The notes: generated by a model from the letters alone, not told the origin. A DNA stretch of 64,000 nt from Clostridiales bacterium (GCA_023667345.1 JAMPAF010000008.1:1-64000), one strand, 5' to 3'. Shown: positions 1-9,143, numbered from the stretch's first letter. Translations and numbers: made by a program.

Positions 1-54
1 CGACCGCCTTTGGCGGGCGGGCGCGACTGCACTTCAAGCGTGGTTTTGCTTGCT
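1..54. repeat. Repeat family A, partial copy at window edge
   Basis: This segment matches 4004-4057 and most of 20847-20901: a CGCCTTTGGCGGGCGG core followed by a GTGGTTTTGCTTGCT segment. The copy is cut by the window edge. It lies just downstream of purF on the transcribed minus strand. No ORF is supported here. Confidence 0.75.
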
Positions 55-82
55 ACGTTATTTATTTTTTGATATTTTCGCT

Positions 83-120
83 ATAATTCCGAATTACGAA
101 TTCCTAATTCCGAATTATTA
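83..120. repeat. Heptamer short tandem repeat at purF 3' end
   Basis: About five 7-bp units of the type TAATTCC/GAATTAC are phased head to tail and run up to the purF stop codon. Related heptamer arrays lie at 32582, 41531, 49019, 49184, 50833, 50898 and 55981. Confidence 0.55.
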
Positions 121-1530
121 TTCAAATTTAAGTTTGTCCTCGTCGCCTGAAACGGGATAAGGATATTCGCCGTTGAAACAGCCCGTGCAAAAGCTACGCT
201 TTGAGCCCGAACAGCTTTTAATCAAATCTTCAATCGTAAGATATCTCACGCTGTCCGCGCCCAAACTTTCGCAAATCTGCTCTTCGTTTTTGTACGCGCC
301 TATAAGCTGCGAATAGGTCTGTATATCTATGCCGAGGTGACAGGGGTGTTTTATTATGGGGGAACATATGCGTATATGCACCTCTTTCGCGCCCGCGCCT
401 CTGAGCATTTTTATAATTTTTCGCATAGTCGTGCCGCGCACTATACTGTCGTCTATCAAAATTATGCGCTTGCCCGCAACGTTTGCGCGCAGTGCGTTCA
501 TCTTTACGGAAAGACTGTTTTCGCGCTGGCGTTGGTCGGGCTGGATAAACGTTCTGCCCACGTAGCGGTTTTTTGCGAGGGCTTCGACGAAGGGTATTCC
601 GCTCTCCTCCGCGTAGCCGCGCGCCGCAACATTGGCGGAGTCTGGCACGCCCGAAACCATATCCGCCTCCACGCCGTAGTTTTTAGCAAGCAGTTTGCCC
701 GCCTCCATTCTGGCGTCGTACACGCTGCAACCGTCTAAAACGGAGTCGTGCCGCGCAAAATAGACGTACTCGAAAATGCACATTCCGCTTCTTTCGGGAA
801 CGCCTTCCATCATATATGAGTGCAGTCCTTCGCTGTCGATAACGACTATTTCGCCCGGCTCCACGTCGCGCAAAAAGTTTGCCGAAACTGCGTCGAGCGC
901 GCAGCTCTCGCTTGCGACTACGTAGTCGTCCACAATCGTGCCTATGCACAAGGGGCGTATGCCGTACGGGTCGCGCACGGCGATAAGCTTGTCCGTCGTC
1001 ATTATGACGAGCGCGTACGAGCCCTTAAACTTTTGGCAAGCCCGCTTAACGCCTGTTAGCAAATCGCCGTCCGAGAGGCTGTTTATCATAACCGCCATTA
1101 CCTCGGAGTCGATTGTCGTCTGGAACACGGCGTTCGCCGCAATGAGTTCGTCGCGAAGCTGCTTAGTGTTTGTAAGATTTCCGTTGTGCGCGAGCGCCAT
1201 TTTGCCGCACTTGCCCGTAAAAACCACGGGCTGCGCGTTTAAAAGCTGACTTGCACCCGTCGTCGAGTAGCGCACGTGCCCTATCGCAATGTCGCCCTCG
1301 GGCAGTTCGTCGAGCCTGCCGCCCGCAAACACCTCGGGAACAAGCCCCATGCCCTTATGGTAGTATATCTTGTTCGCAAAAGATACGGCAATGCCCGCGC
1401 TCTCCTGTCCGCGGTGTTGCAGTGCGTACAGCCCGTAATACACCGTATGCGCGACGTCGCGGTTTTCCTGCGAGTAAACGCCGAACACCCCGCACTCTTC
1501 GTGAAGTTCGTCCGAAATCTCTTCTTCCAT
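118..1530 (-). CDS. purF: Amidophosphoribosyltransferase, Fe-S type
   Basis: First committed step of purine synthesis: PRPP plus glutamine gives 5-phosphoribosylamine. The start at 1530 is chosen over an upstream in-frame start because an AAGGA ribosome site precedes it and it gives a 12-residue propeptide before the catalytic Cys (EECGVFG, Cys13), as in the Bacillus-type enzyme. The N-terminal Ntn glutaminase domain has QHRGQESAG. The PRTase domain carries the PRPP loop LIDDSIVRGTT near residue 355. Cysteines at GMCIFEY, RICSPII and a C-terminal FCTGC match the [4Fe-4S] ligands of this subtype. At about 470 residues the length is normal. It is the last complete gene of the purE-purC-purF2-purF run. 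Confidence 0.96.
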   Translation of the reverse strand: MEEEISDELHEECGVFGVYSQENRDVAHTVYYGLYALQHRGQESAGIAVSFANKIYYHKGMGLVPEVFAGGRLDELPEGDIAIGHVRYSTTGASQLLNAQPVVFTGKCGKMALAHNGNLTNTKQLRDELIAANAVFQTTIDSEVMAVMINSLSDGDLLTGVKRACQKFKGSYALVIMTTDKLIAVRDPYGIRPLCIGTIVDDYVVASESCALDAVSANFLRDVEPGEIVVIDSEGLHSYMMEGVPERSGMCIFEYVYFARHDSVLDGCSVYDARMEAGKLLAKNYGVEADMVSGVPDSANVAARGYAEESGIPFVEALAKNRYVGRTFIQPDQRQRENSLSVKMNALRANVAGKRIILIDDSIVRGTTMRKIIKMLRGAGAKEVHIRICSPIIKHPCHLGIDIQTYSQLIGAYKNEEQICESLGADSVRYLTIEDLIKSCSGSKRSFCTGCFNGEYPYPVSGDEDKLKFE

Positions 1531-1554
1531 ACGTATCCTTATATTTGTAACTCT

Positions 1555-1675
1555 AAAACTAAAAGATGCAAGCAAGACAAGGAAAGCGAGCACAGACCGC
1601 AGGGAGTGTACACAGACGTACACGACCAAGGCGGCGCGGAGCTTGACGCCGTATTGCGACACATATTTTAGTTTT
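1555..1675. repeat. MITE-like element with 10-bp terminal inverted repeats
   Basis: The 121 bp between the two purF-like genes are bounded by a perfect 10-bp inverted repeat (AAAACTAAAA at 1555-1564 and TTTTAGTTTT at 1666-1675) and contain an internal GTGTAC/GTACAC hairpin. Reading frames through it look non-coding. Only one copy is in the window. Confidence 0.45.
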
Positions 1676-1677
1676 AA

Positions 1678-3099
1678 TTACTCTTTGCCCGTCCAGCAGT
1701 AAGTGCACAGCTTGCACGGCTCGATGCCTATCGCCTCGATAAGCCCCTCTATCGACTGGAATTCCAGACTTTCGAACTGGAATTTGTCGCATATTGCCTT
1801 ACGCATAGCCTTGCCGCGTTCGGTGGTGCCGTCGCTGTATTCGTCCATATGCTTTACCGCTTCGTCGCCCTCGAGCTCCGCCATAGTACGGCGGGTAATC
1901 AAATCCATATCGCCCGACGAGCGCGAAAAATTCAAATATTTACAGCCGTACATTATGGGCGGGCACGCCGAGCGCATATGCACCGCCTTCGCGCCGTGCG
2001 AGTACAGAAAGTCGACCGTCTCTTTGAGCTGTGTGCCGCGCACTATGCTGTCGTCGACGAGAAGAAGTCTCTTCCCCTCGATAAACTCGTGCACGGGAAT
2101 GAGCTTCATTTTTGCAACCTTGTTGCGCTCCGTCTGGTTGACGGGCATAAAGCTTCTCGACCAGGTAGGCGTATACTTTATGTAGGGGCGGGCGAAAGGC
2201 ACTTTGCACGCGTTTGCATAGCCTATCGCGTGGGGCGTGCCGGAATCGGGAACGCCGCCTACGTAGTCTATCTCGTGCATATCGTGGGTCTTTTCGTCGT
2301 TCTTTGCGAAAATTTCGCCGTTCTTAAAGCGCATTAATTCTACGTTCACGCCCTCGTAAGTCGACGTGGGATAGCCGTAGTACGACCAAAGGAAGGCGCA
2401 GATTCGCATCTCTTTGCCCGCGGGCGCAAGCTGCTTTATGCCGTCCGCGGAAATTTCGACGATTTCGGCGGGACCGAGTTCGCACTCGTCGGTATAGCCG
2501 AGCTTTTTATATGCAAAGCTTTCGAACGAGGCGCAGTAGCCGTCGGCGCATTTGCCTATATGTATGGGCAGTCTGCCGACCTTGTCCCTTGCGGCGATAA
2601 GCGTGCCCTTATCCGTCAGCAAAAGCACGGACGCCGTGCCCTCAATCTGCTCCTGCGCGTAGCGGATACCCTCTACGTAGCTGTCTTTGGAATTTATAAG
2701 CGCGGCGACGAGTTCGTTCGTGTTCACTTTACTGCCCGTCATGGCGTCGAAATATCCGCCGCCGTTAAGCACGTCTTTTATGAGCTTTTCCGCGTTGTTG
2801 ATAACGCCTATCGTGCAGATTGCGTAGGTGCCGACTTTGGAAACCATTAAGAGGGGCTGCGGGTCGGTATCGCTTATACAGCCGATAGCCGCGTTGCCCT
2901 TCATTTCGTTTACTACCTTTTCGAACTTGGTCCGAAAGGGCGCGTTTTCTATGTTGTGAATTTCGCGCTGTAAACCGAGAGTTTTATCGTACGCCGCCAT
3001 ACCCCCGCGCTTTGTGCCGAGGTGCGAGTGATAATCGGTGCCGATAAACACGTCGAAAACGGCGCTGCTCTTTTTAACCGAACCGAAAAATCCGCCCAT
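1678..3099 (-). CDS. PurF-like amidophosphoribosyltransferase paralogue lacking the glutaminase Cys
   Basis: It is homologous to PurF over its whole 473 residues: an Ntn-type N-terminal domain (YHSHLGTKRGG), then a PRTase domain with the PRPP loop LLVDDSIVRGTQ near residue 343. Cysteines in RICAFLW, SACPPIMYGC and a C-terminal CKLCTYC match Fe-S ligand positions. The N terminus reads MGGFFGS, so the nucleophilic Cys that follows the propeptide in PurF is missing. The start is supported by a GGGAGAG ribosome site that overlaps the purC stop, 3 nt upstream of this gene, so the two are translationally linked. It may use ammonia, partner with PurF or have a regulatory role; none of these is shown by sequence. 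Confidence 0.85.
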   Translation of the reverse strand: MGGFFGSVKKSSAVFDVFIGTDYHSHLGTKRGGMAAYDKTLGLQREIHNIENAPFRTKFEKVVNEMKGNAAIGCISDTDPQPLLMVSKVGTYAICTIGVINNAEKLIKDVLNGGGYFDAMTGSKVNTNELVAALINSKDSYVEGIRYAQEQIEGTASVLLLTDKGTLIAARDKVGRLPIHIGKCADGYCASFESFAYKKLGYTDECELGPAEIVEISADGIKQLAPAGKEMRICAFLWSYYGYPTSTYEGVNVELMRFKNGEIFAKNDEKTHDMHEIDYVGGVPDSGTPHAIGYANACKVPFARPYIKYTPTWSRSFMPVNQTERNKVAKMKLIPVHEFIEGKRLLLVDDSIVRGTQLKETVDFLYSHGAKAVHMRSACPPIMYGCKYLNFSRSSGDMDLITRRTMAELEGDEAVKHMDEYSDGTTERGKAMRKAICDKFQFESLEFQSIEGLIEAIGIEPCKLCTYCWTGKE

Positions 3100-3102
3100 C
3101 TG

Positions 3103-3825
3103 TTACTCTCCCGTAAGACGCTTGAACACTTCCCTGTACGCGTCCTCAACGCCGCCGAGGTCGCGGCGGAATCTGTCCTTATCCAGACTTACGTGCTTGG
3201 TAGTATCCCAGGTTCCCGCTTCCCAGAAGCGGCAGGTGTCGGGCGAAATTTCGTCGGCAAGCACAATCTGACCTTTAAATCTGCCGAATTCAAGCTTGAA
3301 GTCGACCAAATCTATATTGAGGTGCTTGAAGAATTCCTTCATAGCCTCGTTTACCGCGAACGCCATTTTGGTTATGGTGTCAATTTCTTCTTTGGTTGCA
3401 AGTCCCAACGCGAGCGCGTGATAGGTGTTTATAAGCGGGTCGCCCAAATCGTCGTTTTTATACGAAAATTCTATGGTGGGATTTAAAAGAGCCGTGCCCT
3501 CTGCAACGCCGTATTTTTTGGAAAAGCTGCCCGCCGCCACGTTGCGGATAATAACTTCCAAAGGCACAATCTGCACCTTTTTGACGACGGTGTTTCTGTC
3601 GTCTATCTGCTCGACGAAGTGCGTGGGGATTCCCTTCTTTTCGAGCATCTGCATCATCATGTTGCTCATCTTGTTGTTGATTACGCCCTTGCCCGCAATC
3701 GTACCCTTCTTTAAGCCGTTGAACGCGGTTGCGTCGTCCTTGTACGATACGATAACGTAATCGGGATTTTCGGTCGCATAGACCTTTTTTGCCTTGCCTT
3801 CGTAAAGCTGCTCTCTTTTTTCCAT
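3103..3825 (-). CDS. purC: SAICAR synthetase
   Basis: Phosphoribosylaminoimidazole-succinocarboxamide synthase joins aspartate to CAIR using ATP. It has 240 residues, normal for the family. The N terminus reads [10 protein letters not shown], a family hallmark; [10 protein letters not shown] is the conserved PLEVIVRN-like motif; [11 protein letters not shown] is the second signature. An AGGAG-type site (ACTCCTTT on the plus strand) lies about 8 nt before the ATG. It sits between purE and the PurF paralogue; a 311-bp gap filled with repeat A separates it from purE. Confidence 0.97.
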   Translation of the reverse strand: MEKREQLYEGKAKKVYATENPDYVIVSYKDDATAFNGLKKGTIAGKGVINNKMSNMMMQMLEKKGIPTHFVEQIDDRNTVVKKVQIVPLEVIIRNVAAGSFSKKYGVAEGTALLNPTIEFSYKNDDLGDPLINTYHALALGLATKEEIDTITKMAFAVNEAMKEFFKHLNIDLVDFKLEFGRFKGQIVLADEISPDTCRFWEAGTWDTTKHVSLDKDRFRRDLGGVEDAYREVFKRLTGE

Positions 3826-4136
3826 AAATACTCCTTTCTCGCAAAAATCTTCCGCTTGGGGCGCGAAATATTATTTGCGAATTTGAAAGGCGCTGCCTTT
3901 CTGCCCGCGATAGTTAGGTGCCCTCGTGATTATATAATCGCGGGCATTCAAACCGCTGAGGCGAAAGTTTTCGCAAATTGGGTACTTCGCTACGCTACGT
4001 GCGACCGCCTTTGGCGGGCGGGCGCGACTGCACTTCAAGCGTGGTTTTGCTTGCTAAAATTATTATTTTTAATTTTTTGTAAAAATTAGTTAGTTAAACA
4101 AATAACACCCGCATTGTATGCGGGTAGTTTTGTTCG
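3826..4136. repeat. Repeat family A, long copy between purE and purC
   Basis: From about 3836 to 4058 this gap matches 20741-20901 at both ends: CTCGCAAAAATCTTCCGCTT next to the gene, then the CTACGTGCGACCGCC core and the GTGGTTTTGCTTGC end. The central part differs between copies and here contains a GCCCGCGATTATATAATC region. The repeat begins about 10 bp upstream of the purC start codon. No gene is seen. The remainder holds the purE terminator. Confidence 0.7.
4107..4125 (-). terminator. Weak intrinsic terminator after purE
   Basis: An 8-bp stem (ACCCGCAT/ATGCGGGT) with a 3-nt loop, followed on the minus strand by GTTATTTGTTT. The T-run is interrupted, so some readthrough into purC is likely. 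Confidence 0.5.
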
Positions 4137-4634
4137 TTAAAATTCCGACGCTTCCGCTTGTACCGCGGCGTCGTCTGCGTTTATCTTGTCCTTCATTTTC
4201 TGCTTGTATGCAGCAAGTTTTTCGGCGATTTCGGGGTACTTTACGCCCAAAATCTGCGCCGCAAGTATGCCCGCGTTTTCGCCGCCGTTTACGCCCACGG
4301 TGGCAACGGGTATGCCCGAGGGCATCTGCACTATCGACAAAAGACTGTCGAGCCCGCCCATCATATCCGTCTTTATGGGCAATCCTATTACGGGCAGGGT
4401 GGTGTATGCCGCTATAACTCCGCCGAGGTGCGCCGCCTTGCCCGCCGCGCAGATTATGACCTCGATGCCGTTTTTTACAGCGTTCTTCGCAAAGTCGTGC
4501 GCCTCGTCGGGCGTTCTGTGCGCGGAAATTACGCGAACCTCGGTTTCGATGCCGAAGCCCTTTAACGCCGTTACCGCCGCCTTTACAACGTTCAAATCCG
4601 ATTTGGAACCCATAATTACAGCCGCTTTTGCCAT
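4137..4634 (-). CDS. purE: N5-CAIR mutase (AIR carboxylase catalytic subunit)
   Basis: Class I PurE interconverts N5-CAIR and CAIR. The start at 4634 (MAKAAVIMGSKSD) has GGGAG 8 nt upstream; the in-frame extension to 4670 lacks a ribosome site. The protein has about 165 residues. Signatures: MGSKSDLNVV near the N terminus, SAHRTPDE with the catalytic His, and AGKAAHLGG. It is the first gene of the minus-strand purine group. No purK is in the window. Confidence 0.97.
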   Translation of the reverse strand: MAKAAVIMGSKSDLNVVKAAVTALKGFGIETEVRVISAHRTPDEAHDFAKNAVKNGIEVIICAAGKAAHLGGVIAAYTTLPVIGLPIKTDMMGGLDSLLSIVQMPSGIPVATVGVNGGENAGILAAQILGVKYPEIAEKLAAYKQKMKDKINADDAAVQAEASEF

Positions 4635-4679
4635 ATTAATCTCCCGTATGAACTTTAACTTTTGCGGCATACTTAAAGT

Positions 4680-4982
4680 ATGCTTTTGCTTTATATCGTT
4701 TTCGGCACGTACATTATAGCCGTAAACGTTTACTCGGTTATGCTACTGCTCTCTATCCGCAACGACACCATTATGGACGAGGATAAACTCAATTCCGGCG
4801 ACGGAAAGTTGTTGCTTTCCGCGCTCCTTGGCGGTGCGATAGGCATTTACGTAACCATGTTTATCACCAAATTCAAAATGAAAAATATGCTGTTGATGAT
4901 TTTACTGCCCGTAATTGCGGTTATTAACGTTTGGTTTTGCGTTGTCGCTATCCGTTCGGGCTTAACTTATGTTGCCGTTTGA
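4680..4982 (+). CDS. DUF1294-like small membrane protein
   Basis: This 100-residue protein has three hydrophobic stretches (about residues 1-25, 43-62 and 69-95). LLLSALLGGAIG followed by a short K-rich loop (TKFKMKN) and a final helix resembles DUF1294 membrane proteins, whose function is unknown. It diverges from purE. A CATACT hexamer lies 6 nt before the ATG and no Shine-Dalgarno sequence is seen, so translation may be leaderless. Confidence 0.65.
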   Translation: MLLLYIVFGTYIIAVNVYSVMLLLSIRNDTIMDEDKLNSGDGKLLLSALLGGAIGIYVTMFITKFKMKNMLLMILLPVIAVINVWFCVVAIRSGLTYVAV

Positions 4983-5078
4983 CACAACATTTACAAAACA
5001 CAGCGTTATTATAACACAACATATTGCGAAAGAAAAACGATTTTTATAAAATTTTTTATTTTCCGCTCAAAAATTTTT

Positions 5079-5105
5079 ACCGCCGTGCTGATTTTGCACG
5101 GCGGT
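5079..5105. terminator. Bidirectional intrinsic terminator
   Basis: A 10-bp stem (ACCGCCGTGC/GCACGGCGGT) with a 7-nt loop. T-rich tails occur on both strands. It lies between the converging DUF1294-like gene and mscL. Confidence 0.8.
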
Positions 5106-5122
5106 AGTTTTTCGCCTTGAAA

Positions 5123-5758
5123 TTATTCGGCTTTTTTATCAGTTTTACCGCCGTTCTGCGCGGCAAGCAAATCCCTTATCTGAGCAAGCAGCTCCTCGGT
5201 CGTGGGAGCCGCGGGCGCAGCGTTTGCGGCGGCGGCAGCTTCTGCGGCAGCCTTCTCCTCTTCGATTTGAGCCTTAACCACTTCCAAAGCCTCCTGCTTG
5301 GAAATACCTCTCTCCTTCTTTATAGCCTTTGCTCTTGCGTTGACTTCCTTTCTGTCGGCGTTGTTGAACTCGTCGCGCATTTTCTGGAAGCTCATAAGCA
5401 CTTTTACGATTATAAAGAGCACCAACGCGATAAGCAGGAAGTCTATAATCGCCATAATAAACGCGCCCCAGTCTATGTAGATAGAGTTGGTAAAGTCAAT
5501 CGACTGCGTAACCTTGCCCGCCTCGTCGACGGTGTCTACCATAACCTTTTTCATAAAGGTGTAAAGACCGAGCGATTTGCCGCCCGTCGCAAGCATAACT
5601 ATCCAGTCTATAAAAGGCTTGATAATCTTGTTCGTCAACGCGGTAACAATCGCGCTGAACGCGCCGCCGATTATTACGCCGACTGCCATATCCACTATGT
5701 TGCCGCGCGAAATAAACGCCTTGAATTCCTGAAAGAATCCGGTTTTCTTCTTTTTCAT
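5123..5758 (-). CDS. mscL: Large-conductance mechanosensitive channel
   Basis: MscL opens under membrane tension to release solutes during osmotic downshock. The N terminus [21 protein letters not shown] is the family signature covering the N-terminal helix and start of TM1; TM2 follows near residues 90-115. At 211 residues it is longer than typical MscL (about 130-150). The extra length is a charged helical tail with an Ala/Glu-rich stretch (residues about 160-195) and a K-rich end. An AGGAG site precedes the ATG. Confidence 0.95.
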   Translation of the reverse strand: MKKKKTGFFQEFKAFISRGNIVDMAVGVIIGGAFSAIVTALTNKIIKPFIDWIVMLATGGKSLGLYTFMKKVMVDTVDEAGKVTQSIDFTNSIYIDWGAFIMAIIDFLLIALVLFIIVKVLMSFQKMRDEFNNADRKEVNARAKAIKKERGISKQEALEVVKAQIEEEKAAAEAAAAANAAPAAPTTEELLAQIRDLLAAQNGGKTDKKAE

Positions 5759-5830
5759 AGAGTTTATCTCCTATTAAAAATTTTATTTTTCAAAGTTTGA
5801 CAATCCGCCCGTACCGCCATTGCATATGCG

Positions 5831-6919
5831 TCACGCGACTATCAAGCCGCACGACATTAAAATCAATACCGAAATAAAGACGGTTAAGATTGAACAGACG
5901 CTCGTCCACACCACAAGCTGTGTGGCAAGTTGTTCGTCGCCGCCCATCTGCCCTGCCATAATCGCGCTCGAAACCGCGACGGGCGTTGCGAAAAGGGCTA
6001 TGAGCGTGGGATAAATTTCCGGTCCGAACGTGAAAAGGTCGGTGCAGCCGCTTAAAAGACAGGCGACACCTATGCCTATAAGCGGAGCTAAAATTATGCG
6101 CCAGAGCGTTCCGACAATAATTTCTTTGGTCATTCCCTTTACCGCCGAAAACTCGAACTGACCGCCGAGCACGACGAGCGCCAAGGGGGACGCAATCGCC
6201 TTTAAATCTTTCGTGCAGACGTATAAAAATTTTAACTGCGTATCGAAGCGGAAGGGCACCGAGCCGCCGCAACAGGCGCGTTCGATTTCCCTTATCCCCA
6301 CGAATAAAAGCCCGACGGCAACGCCGATTATGAGCGGGTTTTTAACTATGTTAAAAAGTATGCCGCCCACCCTCTTGCCGAGGCTCTTTTTCTGCGGCTC
6401 GCCCTTTTCAAGCTCAATGGAAAGCTGTTCGCCCGAACCCGCCTCTTCCGTCTCCCGCTTTCCGGCAAAAACCGAAAGCGCGATTACGGCGAGAATATTG
6501 AATACGGGTATCGAAAAGGCGGAAACAATGCCCGCAATTCCGCCGTCGCCGCCTATCCTTTCGACGAGCGACAAGCCGATAATGGCAAAGTTACTGCGGA
6601 AAGTGCACTGCAAAATCACGCCGCGGCGGCTGTTCTTTTTTGTCGTGAGCACAGCGGTTAAAAGCCCGAGCCCGAAAATTATCAGAATTACCGTTACCGA
6701 ATAAATAACCACGTCCCAGCGGATATCGGCAAAGCTGTTCATACTGTTGTAGACGTTGACAAACAGCATGCACGGCAGACAGACGTTAAAGACGAATTTG
6801 TTCCCTATCTTAACGAAGCTTTCGCTCAGGAACTTTATGCGCTTTAAAACGTAGCCCAAAAGTATCAACAGCACTATGGGAAGAACGGCGTTTACGGACG
6901 TAAAAAAGATATCTGACAT
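5831..6919 (-). CDS. AEC-family (auxin efflux carrier type) permease
   Basis: This 362-residue membrane protein has about ten hydrophobic helices in two five-helix halves separated by a charged loop (around residues 165-185, EEAGSGEQL...GEPQKK). The pattern ILLGYVLKR near the N terminus and TPVAVSSAIMAGQMGGDEQLA near the C terminus are typical of AEC transporters. Substrates of bacterial members are usually organic acids or unknown; nothing nearby identifies this one. A GGAGGGG ribosome site precedes the start. Confidence 0.88.
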   Translation of the reverse strand: MSDIFFTSVNAVLPIVLLILLGYVLKRIKFLSESFVKIGNKFVFNVCLPCMLFVNVYNSMNSFADIRWDVVIYSVTVILIIFGLGLLTAVLTTKKNSRRGVILQCTFRSNFAIIGLSLVERIGGDGGIAGIVSAFSIPVFNILAVIALSVFAGKRETEEAGSGEQLSIELEKGEPQKKSLGKRVGGILFNIVKNPLIIGVAVGLLFVGIREIERACCGGSVPFRFDTQLKFLYVCTKDLKAIASPLALVVLGGQFEFSAVKGMTKEIIVGTLWRIILAPLIGIGVACLLSGCTDLFTFGPEIYPTLIALFATPVAVSSAIMAGQMGGDEQLATQLVVWTSVCSILTVFISVLILMSCGLIVA

Positions 6920-7034
6920 TTATTCCCCTCCGCCATAAATCAACCCGCCGCGGATATTTTTCGACAAGCATTATAGCAAACGCTTTTTACGTTGTCAAAC
7001 AACGTATTTAATCATTTTTTATATTTTATATAAA

Positions 7035-8294
7035 TTATCTCACGTTTCCGTCGCCGCGGACAACGTATTTGTATGCAGTCAGCTCTTTCAGCCCCATAGG
7101 TCCGCGGGCATGCAGTTTCTGCGTGGAAATGCCCATTTCGCACCCGAGCCCGAACTCGCCGCCGTCGGTAAAGCGGGTCGACGCGTTTACATAAACCGCC
7201 GCGCTGTCTACCGCTGCTACAAATTTTTGCGCCGCTTCGCTATCTTCCGTGACTATGCAGTCGCTGTGGTGCGTAGAGTGCGCGGCAATATGCGCGATTG
7301 CTTCCCCTACCCCGCCTACGAGCGCAACGGCGAGTTTATAATCCAAAAACTCGGTATCAAAATCGCTTTCGCCCGCAAGGCGGCAATTTTTTCTGCCCTT
7401 TAAAAGGGCGTACGCCCCCTCGTCCGCAATAATTTCCACGGGACTTTGCAAACGCTTTTCAACCAGCCGCTCCCACAAAAGGGGCAGAAATTTTCCGGCG
7501 ATTTTTTTATCGACGAGGCACACCTCCGCCGCGTTGCACACCGAGGGGCGCGAACACTTGGCGTTTTCGATTATGTTTAATGCCTTTTCGAAGTTAGCGG
7601 CGCCGTCCGCGTAGATATGGCAGATGCCCGTGCCCGTCTCTATGCAAGGCACAGTCGCGTTTTCGACGCACGCGCGGATGAGCCCCGCACCGCCGCGGGG
7701 AATGAGCAGGTCGACGTACCCCTTTGCCTGCATAAGCTCGTTTGCGCTTTGGCGCGAGGTGTCCTCGATAAAGCCTATCACCGAGCCGTCTATACCGCAC
7801 TTTTCAAGCGCCGCACGCATAGCCTTAACTATCGCGGCGGCGGAACGGTGCGCCTCTTTGCCCGTCCTTAAAACGCACGCGTTGCCGCTTTTAAAACAGA
7901 GCGCGGCGGCGTCGGACGTGACGTTGGGGCGGCTTTCGTAAATGATTGCAACCACGCCCAAAGGCACCGAAATCTTGCTTATTTTAAGCCCGTCGGGGCG
8001 GGTGTTTTCGGATAAAACTTCGCCCACGGGGTCGGGCAAGGCGGCTACCTTTTTAACCCCTTCCGCCATCGCCTTTATGCGGTCGGGCGTAAGTAAAAGT
8101 CTGTCGAGCATAACGGAAGAAATCTTATCCCGCGCCGCCAGTATATCCTGCGCGTTTGCGGCAAGAATTGCAGCTTCGCTCTCTATGAGAGCGGTTGCCA
8201 TTTCGTGCAATGCGGCGTTCTTATCCGCGGCGGACAGCCCCGCCATAAAATTTTCAGCCGATTTTGCGGCAATCAAAATATCTTTCGTCGTCAT
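7035..8294 (-). CDS. proA: Gamma-glutamyl phosphate reductase
   Basis: Second step of proline synthesis: NADPH reduction of gamma-glutamyl phosphate to glutamate semialdehyde. It has 419 residues, standard length. Aldehyde-dehydrogenase fold with VIYESRPNV, LRTGKEA, IPRGGAGLI and the catalytic cysteine region SRPSVCNAAEV. The ATG overlaps the proB stop (ATGA), so proB and proA are translationally coupled. Confidence 0.97.
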   Translation of the reverse strand: MTTKDILIAAKSAENFMAGLSAADKNAALHEMATALIESEAAILAANAQDILAARDKISSVMLDRLLLTPDRIKAMAEGVKKVAALPDPVGEVLSENTRPDGLKISKISVPLGVVAIIYESRPNVTSDAAALCFKSGNACVLRTGKEAHRSAAAIVKAMRAALEKCGIDGSVIGFIEDTSRQSANELMQAKGYVDLLIPRGGAGLIRACVENATVPCIETGTGICHIYADGAANFEKALNIIENAKCSRPSVCNAAEVCLVDKKIAGKFLPLLWERLVEKRLQSPVEIIADEGAYALLKGRKNCRLAGESDFDTEFLDYKLAVALVGGVGEAIAHIAAHSTHHSDCIVTEDSEAAQKFVAAVDSAAVYVNASTRFTDGGEFGLGCEMGISTQKLHARGPMGLKELTAYKYVVRGDGNVR

Positions 8295-9061
8295 TGTTTT
8301 TTACCCGTAAAATGCGTGCCGACGGACTTGCCCGCAACGATATCGTACAAAATTTCGGGGTTTGCGCCGTTGGCAATCACCATATCGCACCCCGCCGCCG
8401 TGCACAGCTTTGCCGCGTGAATTTTTGTAGCCATGCCGCCCGTGCCCACTCCGCTCACAGAGCCGCCCGCAAGTTTTTCAATTTCGGGCGTGATTTTTTC
8501 GACCGTGGGAATGAGTTTTGCCGTTTTGTCGGCGTGCGGGTCGGCGGAATACAGACCGTCGATATCGGACAGAAGCACCAAAAGGTCGGCGTTTACGTTT
8601 ACTGCGGTAAGCGCGGACAGTGTGTCGTTGTCGCCCACCGAAATCTCGGCGGTGGCAACCGTGTCGTTTTCGTTTATGACGGGCAACGCGCCAAGCGATA
8701 ACAGCCGCTCGGTCGTATTGCAGAAATTTGCGCGGCGGTCGGGACTTTCGAAGTCCTCCGCGGTTATCAAAATCTGCGCCGCCGTGTGGTGATAGGCGGA
8801 AAAAGCTCGGTCGTAAAAGCACATGAGCTCGCACTGCCCCACCGCCGCCGCGGCTTGCTTTGACGGAATATCGGCGGGGCGTTCCTTTAACCCGAGCTTG
8901 CTTCTTCCCAGCGCAATCGCGCCCGAGGACACCAAAATCACCTCGTTGCCCGCGTTTTTGATATCGGCGACAACCTTGCACAGATTTTCGAATAAATGCA
9001 CGTTTAAATTGCCGTTTAAGTACGTGAGCGTCGACGTGCCTATTTTTATTACAATACGCAT
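8291..9061 (-). CDS. proB: Glutamate 5-kinase without PUA domain
   Basis: First step of proline synthesis: ATP-dependent phosphorylation of glutamate. The start at 9061 (MRIVIKIGTSTL) has AGAGGT 6 nt upstream. About 256 residues: only the amino-acid kinase domain is present (VLVSSGAIALGR, INENDTVAT, GTGGMATKI). The C-terminal PUA domain of the 367-residue E. coli enzyme is absent, as in a number of other bacterial ProB proteins. The stop overlaps proA. Confidence 0.96.
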   Translation of the reverse strand: MRIVIKIGTSTLTYLNGNLNVHLFENLCKVVADIKNAGNEVILVSSGAIALGRSKLGLKERPADIPSKQAAAAVGQCELMCFYDRAFSAYHHTAAQILITAEDFESPDRRANFCNTTERLLSLGALPVINENDTVATAEISVGDNDTLSALTAVNVNADLLVLLSDIDGLYSADPHADKTAKLIPTVEKITPEIEKLAGGSVSGVGTGGMATKIHAAKLCTAAGCDMVIANGANPEILYDIVAGKSVGTHFTGKKQ

Positions 9062-9143
9062 TTTTAACCTCTTTTGCATATTATAAATGTTTTTGCATAA
9101 ATAGTCAAGCGACGAGGTGCCGCATTAAAGCGGTTAAAAAAAA

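Noticed and set aside
4635..4679. Purine riboswitch in the purE upstream region
   Set aside because: The gap to the divergent gene is only 45 bp, too short for an aptamer, and no conserved core is visible.
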